7,028 bases of DNA from Streptosporangiaceae bacterium (lineage in GTDB: Bacteria > Actinomycetota > Actinomycetes > Streptosporangiales > Streptosporangiaceae): contig JASIJN010000391.1 in assembly GCA_030050125.1 (NCBI GenBank), forward strand, positions 1 to 7,028, written 5' to 3'. The position numbers and the translations under genes are program-made. Under the pieces are notes generated by a model, which was not told the origin of the DNA, did not search any database, and was given only the letters and a program-made list of their open reading frames with translations. Shown one piece after another: positions 1 through 5,771 of this stretch. Positions within the stretch are counted from its first letter, which is position 1. The number at the start of each line of letters is the position of its first letter.

Positions 1-822
1 GTCGCGGCGCCCGCGGCCGGCGCCCCGGTCGCGCCCGCCGGGCCGAGCCTGCTCACGCAGGCGCACTGGGCGGTGACCGACACGCTCACCATCACCCGGC
101 GCAACCTGCTGGTCTGGATGCGGGTGCCGGCCTACATCATGTTCACCGTGATCCAGCCGGTCATGTTCGTGCTGCTGTTCCGCTACGTATTCGGCGGCGC
201 GATCCCGGTGCAGGCGCCCGGCGGTTACGTCGACTTCCTGCTGCCGGGGATCATCGGACAGACCGCGGCGTTCGCGACCTTCGGCACGGCGATCGCGCTG
301 GCACAGGAACTGCAGAAGGGCGTGATCGACCGGCTCAAGTCGATGCCGATGGCGCGTTCGGCGGTGCTGGCGGGCCGCCTAGTCGCCGACACCGCGCGGA
401 TGCTGGTGACGATCGTGATCGTGGTCGGGGTCGGTTACGCGGTCGGCTTCCGGTTCCAGAACGGCGCCGGCCTGGCCGTGGCCATGGTGCTGCTGGCCAC
501 CGTGTTCGGGCTGTCCATCTGCTGTATCTCCGCCTTCACCGGGCTGGCCATCGGCGACGAGGAGTCGGTGCAGGCGTTCGGGCTGGTCTGGCTGTTCCCG
601 CTGACGTTCCTCAGCTCCGCGTTCGTGCCGATCCAGACCATGCCGGGCTGGCTGCAGGCGTTCGCCAACAACCAGCCGGTCACCTTCGTCATCGACACGA
701 TGCGCGCGATGGCGCTCGGCGGGCCGATCGAGGCGAACCTGTGGAAGTCCATCGCCTGGCTGGCCGGGATCTTCATCGTGTTCGCGCCGCTCGCGGTCCG
801 CGCCTACAAGCGAGCCTCCTAG
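1..822 (+). CDS. ABC-2 type transporter permease, DrrB-like (5' end outside window)
   Basis: This is the membrane subunit of an ABC exporter of the daunorubicin-resistance (DrrB) type. It would pair with a DrrA-like ATPase, probably encoded just upstream. Counting from the GTG at 73, hydrophobic segments lie near residues 18-38, 55-77, 107-125, 132-157, 167-186 and 226-244, six in all, as usual for ABC-2 permeases. Family hallmarks are the cytoplasmic stretch ELQKGVIDRLKSMPMARS (79-96) before a GR pair, and FLSSAFVPIQTMPGWL (179-194) followed by QPVTFVIDTMRA. The frame stays open from base 1 to 72 and encodes an Ala/Pro-rich leader ending LLTQAHWAV, typical of the cytoplasmic N-terminus of this family. 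The GTG at 73 has no convincing ribosome-binding site, so the true start is most likely upstream. The stop is TAG at 820-822. The transported substrate cannot be read from the sequence. Family assignment is firm. Confidence 0.93.
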   Translation, partial: VAAPAAGAPVAPAGPSLLTQAHWAVTDTLTITRRNLLVWMRVPAYIMFTVIQPVMFVLLFRYVFGGAIPVQAPGGYVDFLLPGIIGQTAAFATFGTAIALAQELQKGVIDRLKSMPMARSAVLAGRLVADTARMLVTIVIVVGVGYAVGFRFQNGAGLAVAMVLLATVFGLSICCISAFTGLAIGDEESVQAFGLVWLFPLTFLSSAFVPIQTMPGWLQAFANNQPVTFVIDTMRAMALGGPIEANLWKSIAWLAGIFIVFAPLAVRAYKRAS

Positions 823-848
823 CCGGCCGGCCCGGCGTGACCCGGCTA
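820..848. repeat. Inverted repeat spanning both stop codons of a convergent gene pair
   Basis: TAGCCGG (820-826) and CCGGCTA (842-848) form a perfect 7-bp inverted repeat with a 15-nt loop. The left arm starts with the TAG stop of the permease and the right arm contains the TAG stop of the minus-strand gene. Inside lies the 10-bp palindrome GCCGGCCGGC (822-831). There is no T-tract on either strand. It could act as a small bidirectional terminator, but GC-rich palindromes are common in such DNA, so the function is inference. Confidence 0.35.
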
Positions 849-2432
849 TGACGGACCGGGCACCCAGGCCACGTCGGACGTCTCGATGACCCGCTCGGAC
901 CCGGAGTTCCTCCGGGTCCGAGAGCTGCTGAGCAGGGCCGCGAACCCGAGCACCCCGGCCGGAGGAAGCGTGACCAGGGCCGGGAGCTGATAACGCCAGG
1001 AGAACTCCAGGACGTCCGGCGCCAGCAGGACGGCGACCGCGGTGGCGGTGAACAGCAGGCAGGCCAGGGCGAGCTGGCGGCTGCGGATCCCGCGGGCGCG
1101 CCGGGTCACCGCGAGGACCGAGCCGGCCAGGCCGAGCAGGGTGAACAGGGCCAGCAGCGGGCCGGGGGTGTAGCCCCCGTGCAGCTGGTACGCGCGCAGG
1201 AACCCCGCCACCGGCCGGTCGACCGTGGCCGGGCCGCCATAGGACGGGCTGAGCCGGCGGTAATAGAACGGCCCGAACGTCTGACGCTGCAGCCCGACGA
1301 CGATGACGTTCCCCCGGCCGAGGGTGACCCAGCGGGGATAGGTCGGGTAGCTGGTCTGGAACTGCCACCGGGAGATCGGCGTGACCGAGCGCGAGCCGGT
1401 GCGGGTCAGCGCGAACAGCCGCACCGCGTCGCGGGCGATTCCGACCACGACCCGCAGCGGCTGCTGGTGCTCGATCGCCGAGTCCAGGATCCCGATCAGC
1501 TGGGTCCGGCTGGCGCTGGCCGGGATCGGCGCGGCATGCAGCGGGGACACGCTCGAATGCACCAGCCAGTCGGGGCCGTTGGCCTGCTCGCCGGGCGTCG
1601 GGCACAGCGGCCGCACGTCCGCGGGGATCTTCAGCGTGGCGCAGTCGGCCTGGGCGGTCAGCCGGCCGCTGGAACTCTGCCCCACGGCCAGCCGGAAATG
1701 CCCGGTCGAGAAGGCCTGCACCGTGCAGTAGACGAAGATCGGCAACGCGAACGCGCCGGCGAAGGCGGCGGCCACGGCCAGGCCCCGGCGCCAGGGGCCG
1801 CCGGACGCGAGCAGGTACACCGCCACGGGCAGGATGAGGATCTCGCCCAGGGTCTTGAGGGTGGCCGAGGTGCCGAGGATCAGGCCCGCCGAGGCCGCGA
1901 ACGGCGCGGTCACCGCGGGCCGCCAGAGCAGCAGGGCCAGGCCCGCGACGATCATGGCTTCGAAGCAGATGTCGGGCATGATCATCTGCTCCAGGTACAG
2001 CTCGTAGGCGTCCAGCAGCACCGGTGCCGCGGCCAGTGCGGCGAGCCAGCGGCTGGCGCCGCGGCGCAGCAGCACGGCGTACAGCACCGCGGCCATCGCC
2101 AGGCCGAGCACGCTCTGCATCACCGCGACGCCCGCCAGGCCGCGGAAGGGCATCAGGGCGTCCAGCACCGCCTGGTACCCGGCGGGGTCGGAGCCCGGGT
2201 ACACGCCGTACAGGTACTTGAGCGTGTCGACGTAGATCAGCGCGGGCTGGTAGGCGAGCTTGCTGAGCACCCGCAGCGCCAGCCCGACGACCAGCAGCGC
2301 CGTCATCAGCCAGTGACGGCGCAGCAGCCCGGGGATCCGGGCCGGCCACGACACCCTCGGGAGCTGCGCGGCGGCCGGCTCATCCGGCTGCGCCGCCAGG
2401 CCCGGCTCGCTGGTCTCGCGGGCGGCCGTCAC
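846..2432 (-). CDS. Polytopic membrane protein, GT-C / glycosyltransferase 39-like
   Basis: A 528-residue integral membrane protein, probably a transferase using a polyprenyl-phosphate-linked sugar on the outer membrane face. After a hydrophilic N-terminus come hydrophobic segments near 41-59, 98-121, 127-142, 155-170, 177-206 and 217-239. A long polar stretch (about 240-425) follows, then segments near 424-442, 453-471 and 480-502 and a polar tail. The first extracytoplasmic loop carries YVDTLKY (67-73, Asp69) and GSDPAGY, where GT-C enzymes place a catalytic acidic residue. LEQMIMPD (147-154) and FSWRYQLP (477-484) also resemble motifs of actinobacterial family-39-like proteins. Cys264 and Cys277 in the central loop could form a disulfide. 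GTG 2432 is the only start found before the first membrane segment that keeps the basic N-terminus, but it lacks a clear Shine-Dalgarno site. Substrate unknown. The membrane nature is certain, the glycosyltransferase call is moderate. Confidence 0.8.
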   Translation of the reverse strand: MTAARETSEPGLAAQPDEPAAAQLPRVSWPARIPGLLRRHWLMTALLVVGLALRVLSKLAYQPALIYVDTLKYLYGVYPGSDPAGYQAVLDALMPFRGLAGVAVMQSVLGLAMAAVLYAVLLRRGASRWLAALAAAPVLLDAYELYLEQMIMPDICFEAMIVAGLALLLWRPAVTAPFAASAGLILGTSATLKTLGEILILPVAVYLLASGGPWRRGLAVAAAFAGAFALPIFVYCTVQAFSTGHFRLAVGQSSSGRLTAQADCATLKIPADVRPLCPTPGEQANGPDWLVHSSVSPLHAAPIPASASRTQLIGILDSAIEHQQPLRVVVGIARDAVRLFALTRTGSRSVTPISRWQFQTSYPTYPRWVTLGRGNVIVVGLQRQTFGPFYYRRLSPSYGGPATVDRPVAGFLRAYQLHGGYTPGPLLALFTLLGLAGSVLAVTRRARGIRSRQLALACLLFTATAVAVLLAPDVLEFSWRYQLPALVTLPPAGVLGFAALLSSSRTRRNSGSERVIETSDVAWVPGPS

Positions 2433-2434
2433 GG

Positions 2435-2456
2435 CGCCGCCGGGCGCGCGGCGGCG
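2435..2456 (-). repeat. All-GC hairpin directly upstream of the minus-strand GTG start
   Basis: CGCCGCCG (2435-2442) and CGGCGGCG (2449-2456) are a perfect 8-bp inverted repeat around a 6-nt loop. Every pair is G-C. On the minus strand it ends two bases before the GTG at 2432, exactly where a ribosome-binding site should lie. If transcribed, it would fold stably and could limit initiation. It may also only reflect GC-rich sequence or a wrongly placed start. Confidence 0.35.
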
Positions 2457-2566
2457 ATCCCGGGCATGGCTGCGCCAGGCATTCCTGACTCCTTGATCTG
2501 GGCCGACGGCGCGGGCGCCGACCCGGCTGATTCAACACTTTGCGCAGATGTTACCAAGATGCCTGG

Positions 2567-2584
2567 CCGGTTCCCTGAGACCGG
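2567..2584. repeat. Short operator-like inverted repeat CCGGT-N8-ACCGG
   Basis: CCGGT (2567-2571) and ACCGG (2580-2584) are 5-bp inverted arms separated by 8 nt, ending 16 bp before ATG 2601. The site lies inside the AT-richer part of the divergent region, where an operator could control the dimethylformamidase-like gene. The arms are short and such GC words are frequent here, so a regulatory role is speculative. Confidence 0.2.
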
Positions 2585-2600
2585 TGTAAACCTATATGGC

Positions 2601-4235
2601 ATGACACCGCGCTCTCATTCGCGGCGGTCCCATTCGCGGCGGAAATTTCTCGGTATGGCCGCGGCCGCGGCGGCGGTTCCGGTGGCGGCGATCGCGGGGT
2701 TGGAGGCCACCCGATCGAGCGGGCCCGCCGACGAGGCGCGCCGCAAGGCCGCGACGTCGGTGCCGAAGCGCCGGGTGCTCAGCGAGAACCAGCTCCCGGG
2801 CGACCCGGACTGGAAGATCAGCCAGCTCGGCGCGCCCGAGGCGATGGTGGGCTACGCCGGCCAGTACAGCGTGCTGCCCGGCGAGCCGGTCACCCTGTAC
2901 GCGTCGACGACCGCGCGGTCGTTCACGGTCAGCGCCTTCCGTATGGGCTGGTACAACGGCGACCAGGCCCGGCTGGTATGGAAGTCGGGTACGGTGCGCG
3001 GCGGGCAGCAGAGCGCGTACAACCTGGCCTCCCTGAACACCGCGGTGCCGACCAACACGGTGCAGACCGACTGGGGACCGTCGCTGACCATCCCGACCGA
3101 TGACTGGCCGGACGGGTCCTACCTGCTGCGGATGGACGCCGAGAACGGGGCGCAACGGTTCGTGCCGGTGACCGTCCGGTCCGCCAGCACCGCGGGCAAG
3201 GTGGTGCTCAAGAACTCCACGGCGACCTGGCAGGCCTACAACACCTGGGGCGGCTACGACCTGTACAACGGGCCGGGCGGCGCGGCCGACTACGACAACC
3301 GCTCGCTGGTGGTCAGCCTGGACCGGCCCTACGACCTCGACGGAGCGTTCATGTTCCTGGCGCATGACCGCCCGCTGATCGAGCTTGCCGAGCGCATGGG
3401 GCTGCCGCTCGCCTACGTCACCAGCATGGAAACCGCCACGATTCCGCACCTGCTCGACGGGGCCAGCGCGCTGTTCTCGCTGGGGCACGACGAGTACTGG
3501 ACGCCGCAGGAGCGCGCCCATGTCACCGCGGCCAGGAACCAGGGCGTGAACCTGGCGTTCCTCGGCGCGAACTGCTGTTTCCGGCGGATCCGGCTGGCCA
3601 GCACGAGCCTGGGCGACAACCGGCTGGTCATCTGCTACAAGACCAGCTACATGGACGATCCGCTGTACGGCAAGGACGACGCTCTGGTCACCAACGACTA
3701 CCGGGAGCCGCCGGACGCGGACGCCGAATCGTCGATGACCGGCACCCTGTACGAGTCCAACCCCACCAACGCGCCCTACGTCGTGGCCACCCCCGATGCC
3801 TGGATGTTCGCCGGCACCGGCGTGCAGAAGGGGACCAGCTTCCCCGGCATCGTCGGCATCGAGTACGACCGGGTCAACCCGGACTGGCCGGTCGAGCGGC
3901 CCATCCAGGTCCTGTCCCACTCCCCGCTGGTCTGCCGCGGCGTGAACAGCTACTCGGACTCGGCCTACTACACCCACGCCAGCGGCGCCGGCGTGTTCAA
4001 CGCCGGGACCATGCGCTGGGTAGGCGCGTTCGACCCGTACCAGTACGGCGAGTTCGGGGTGAACCGCCGCGGCGGCGACTTCGTCAGGAAGGTCACCGCC
4101 AACGTGCTGCGGGCGTTCGCCGACGGCCCGGCCGCGGCCAAGTACCCGGCGCATGACAACCTGGACGCCATGCAGGAGTACGCGGGCGATCCGATCGCCG
4201 CGCAGCAAAACCTGTGGCCCCCGATCGTCCTGTAA
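2601..4235 (+). CDS. Tat-exported N,N-dimethylformamidase beta (large) subunit-like protein
   Basis: A 544-residue protein predicted to leave the cell through the Tat pathway: SRRKFLG (12-18) is a twin-arginine motif followed by an Ala-rich hydrophobic stretch (19-33). The mature part matches the large subunit of N,N-dimethylformamidase, which hydrolyses dimethylformamide to formate and dimethylamine. A beta-rich region (about 75-192) contains GYAGQYSVLPGEPV and FRMGWYNGD. The C-terminal catalytic region carries TWQAYNTWGGYDLY (209-222), GHDEYW (295-300), NLAFLGAN (317-324), PGIVGIEYDR (415-424) and DPYQYGEFGVN (478-488). The known enzyme binds iron through two Tyr and one Glu. Glu298 of GHDEYW is the likely Glu, with Tyr174 and one of Tyr213/219/222 as candidate tyrosines. 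No small alpha subunit is in the window. ATG 2601 is preferred over in-frame ATG 2559 because it gives a standard Tat leader. Stop is TAA. Family assignment is strong; the true substrate is unknown. Confidence 0.9.
   Translation: MTPRSHSRRSHSRRKFLGMAAAAAAVPVAAIAGLEATRSSGPADEARRKAATSVPKRRVLSENQLPGDPDWKISQLGAPEAMVGYAGQYSVLPGEPVTLYASTTARSFTVSAFRMGWYNGDQARLVWKSGTVRGGQQSAYNLASLNTAVPTNTVQTDWGPSLTIPTDDWPDGSYLLRMDAENGAQRFVPVTVRSASTAGKVVLKNSTATWQAYNTWGGYDLYNGPGGAADYDNRSLVVSLDRPYDLDGAFMFLAHDRPLIELAERMGLPLAYVTSMETATIPHLLDGASALFSLGHDEYWTPQERAHVTAARNQGVNLAFLGANCCFRRIRLASTSLGDNRLVICYKTSYMDDPLYGKDDALVTNDYREPPDADAESSMTGTLYESNPTNAPYVVATPDAWMFAGTGVQKGTSFPGIVGIEYDRVNPDWPVERPIQVLSHSPLVCRGVNSYSDSAYYTHASGAGVFNAGTMRWVGAFDPYQYGEFGVNRRGGDFVRKVTANVLRAFADGPAAAKYPAHDNLDAMQEYAGDPIAAQQNLWPPIVL
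2613..2642 (+). repeat. 15-bp in-frame tandem duplication in the Tat signal
   Basis: Two adjacent 15-bp units, 2613-2627 and 2628-2642, differ at one base (TCTCAT versus TCCCAT). Both encode Ser-His-Ser-Arg-Arg, giving SHSRRSHSRR before KFLG. The twin-arginine pair is therefore present twice (Arg8-Arg9 and Arg13-Arg14). Only the second is followed by the K-F-L context of a Tat motif. The single difference is synonymous. Confidence 0.9.
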
Positions 4236-4250
4236 GGCCCGTCCGAGAAC

Positions 4251-5762
4251 GTGACCGCGCGATCCGCTCATCTCGTCATCTCCGCCATGCTCGCCGTCGC
4301 GCTGCTGGCCGCGTGCACCTCGGCCCCGTCGCCCCCGCCCGAGCGGGTGGCCGGCGGCCCGGCCGGCCACTACGACGTCCCCGCCGGGATCCACAAGATC
4401 AAGCACGTGATCATCATCATGCAGGAGAACCGGTCGTTCGACAGTTACTTCGGGACCTATCCCGGCGCGGACGGCATCCCGGCGCGCGACGGGGTGCCGA
4501 CGGTGTGCGTGCCGAACCCGGCCGGCGGGTGCACCCGGCCCTACCACGACACCGCCGACGTGAACGGCGGGGGCCCGCATGGTGAGGCCAACGCCGTGGC
4601 CGACGTGGACGGCGGCCGGATGGACGGGTTCATCCGGCAGCGGGACGCGGCGAGTTCGACCTGCGCGATCCCGGACGACCCGGCGTGCAACCAGGGCGGG
4701 CCGCCCGACGTGATGGGCTACCACACGGCGGCCGAGATACCCAACTACTGGACGTACGCCAGGGACTTCGTGCTGCAGGACCACATGTTCGAGCCGGTGA
4801 ACTCGTGGTCGCTCCCCGACCACCTCTACATGGTGTCGGCCTGGTCCGCCAAGTGCGCCACCCGCTCGCCGATGAGCTGCGTCAACGACGTCGTGGGGCC
4901 ATACGGGGTGCAGCAGTTCAACCAGGCCGTCAACGACGAGCTGACCACCGGCAAGACCGACATCGACCTAGCCTGGACCGACATCACGTGGCTGCTCTAC
5001 GCCAAGCACGTGAGCTGGGCGTACTACGTGGAGTCCGGGACGCAGCCCGACTGCGACGACGACTCGGACGAGACCTGCGCGCCGGTGCCCCAGAGCGCCT
5101 CCACCCCGGGCATCTGGAACCCGCTCCCGCTGTTCGGCGACGTGCAGCAGGACCACCAGGTCGGCAACATCAAGGACCTCGGCGCCTACTTCACCGCGGC
5201 GCGGGCGGGCAGGCTGCCCGCGGTGAGCTGGATCGTCCCTTCCGGTGCGAACAGCGAGCATCCGCCCGCGAGCGTCCATCGCGGCCAGGCGTACGTCACC
5301 GCGATCGTCAATGCCGCCATGGAGAGCAAGGACTGGAAGTCCACGGCGATCTTCCTGTCCTGGGACGACTGGGGCGGCTTCTACGACGGCGTGGTGCCTC
5401 CCGCCGTCGACCAGAACGGCTACGGTCTGCGGGTGCCCGGGATCGTCATCTCGCCGTACGCCAAGAAGGGCTTCATCGACCACCAGACGCTCAGCAGCGA
5501 CGCGTACCTGAAGTTCATCGAGGATGACTTCCTGGGCGGGGCACGGCTCAACCCCAGGACCGACCGCCGCCTCGACCGCAGGCCGGATGTTCGCGAGGAT
5601 GAGCCGATCCTCGGCAACCTGGACCAGGATTTCGACTTCAACCAGAAGCCGCGTCCCCCGGTCCTGCTGCCCACCAACCCGCCGACGGACTCGCCGTCGA
5701 TCCCGGCCTACTTCACCGGCCTGCCGCCGTGCCTGGGCTGCACCACGCCGCCGCCCGGCTGA
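4251..5762 (+). CDS. Phosphoesterase-family lipoprotein (phospholipase C / acid phosphatase-like)
   Basis: A 503-residue exported enzyme of the phosphoesterase family that includes bacterial phospholipases C and AcpA-type acid phosphatases, which hydrolyse phosphate esters in an alkaline-phosphatase-like fold. The N-terminus is a lipoprotein signal: Arg4, a hydrophobic core and lipobox LAAC with Cys22, so it should be anchored outside the membrane. MQENRSFDSYFGTYPG (57-72) is the family signature, with Glu59 and Asn60 as probable metal ligands. NSWSLPDH (184-191) holds the likely nucleophile, Ser187. EHPP (336-339) and SWDDWGGFYD (370-379), with Asp372 and Asp373, complete the active site. 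Four CX7C pairs and a terminal CLGC suggest disulfides. GTG 4251 is chosen because the next start, ATG 4287, would destroy the signal peptide. Its ribosome-binding site is weak. It begins 15 bp after the preceding stop, so an operon is likely. Phospholipid and phosphomonoester substrates cannot be told apart here. Confidence 0.92.
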   Translation: MTARSAHLVISAMLAVALLAACTSAPSPPPERVAGGPAGHYDVPAGIHKIKHVIIIMQENRSFDSYFGTYPGADGIPARDGVPTVCVPNPAGGCTRPYHDTADVNGGGPHGEANAVADVDGGRMDGFIRQRDAASSTCAIPDDPACNQGGPPDVMGYHTAAEIPNYWTYARDFVLQDHMFEPVNSWSLPDHLYMVSAWSAKCATRSPMSCVNDVVGPYGVQQFNQAVNDELTTGKTDIDLAWTDITWLLYAKHVSWAYYVESGTQPDCDDDSDETCAPVPQSASTPGIWNPLPLFGDVQQDHQVGNIKDLGAYFTAARAGRLPAVSWIVPSGANSEHPPASVHRGQAYVTAIVNAAMESKDWKSTAIFLSWDDWGGFYDGVVPPAVDQNGYGLRVPGIVISPYAKKGFIDHQTLSSDAYLKFIEDDFLGGARLNPRTDRRLDRRPDVREDEPILGNLDQDFDFNQKPRPPVLLPTNPPTDSPSIPAYFTGLPPCLGCTTPPPG

Positions 5763-5771
5763 CGGCTCAGC
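5758..5771. terminator. Small hairpin overlapping both convergent stop codons
   Basis: GCTGA (5758-5762), loop CGGC, TCAGC (5767-5771) is a perfect 5-bp inverted repeat. The left arm contains the TGA stop of the phosphoesterase (5760-5762) and the right arm the TGA stop of the minus-strand gene (5769-5767). There is no T-tract, so it is weak as an intrinsic terminator. Its position between tail-to-tail genes makes a bidirectional 3'-end role plausible. Confidence 0.3.

Larger units (their letters stand above)
2433..2600. promoter_or_regulatory. Divergent intergenic region with presumed promoters for both flanking genes
   Basis: These 168 bp separate the divergent starts at 2432 (minus) and 2601 (plus), so promoters for both genes are expected here. 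Bases 2531-2600 are only about half G+C, far below the surrounding DNA, as often seen at actinobacterial promoters. I found no convincing pair of -35 and -10 hexamers on either strand. Minus-strand TTGGTA with a 17-nt spacer leads to TGAATC, a poor match. No good Shine-Dalgarno site precedes ATG 2601. The regional call rests on gene orientation and composition only. Confidence 0.45.

Noticed and set aside
379..2349. Long minus-strand open frame of 656 codons
   Set aside because: It is rich in Arg, Ala, Gly and Pro, overlaps two well-supported genes in another frame and shows no domain. It is a shadow produced by high-GC codon bias.
1179..2600. Upstream in-frame extension of the dimethylformamidase-like gene
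   Set aside because: The extension is Arg/Gln/Gly-rich antisense to the membrane protein gene. The Tat leader starting at 2601 marks the true N-terminus.
2559..2600. ATG 2559 as the start of the dimethylformamidase-like gene
   Set aside because: It adds 14 residues before the Tat motif and has no better ribosome-binding site. It is possible but less likely than 2601.
2592..4823. Minus-strand open frame of 743 codons opposite the exported hydrolase pair
   Set aside because: Its composition is low-complexity Arg/Val/Gly/His, and the opposite strand carries clear motifs and export signals of two known families.
4214..5527. Plus-strand open frames at 4214-4585 and 4685-5527 inside the phosphoesterase gene
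   Set aside because: Both are Arg/Pro-rich alternative-frame shadows of a gene whose own frame has catalytic motifs and a lipobox.
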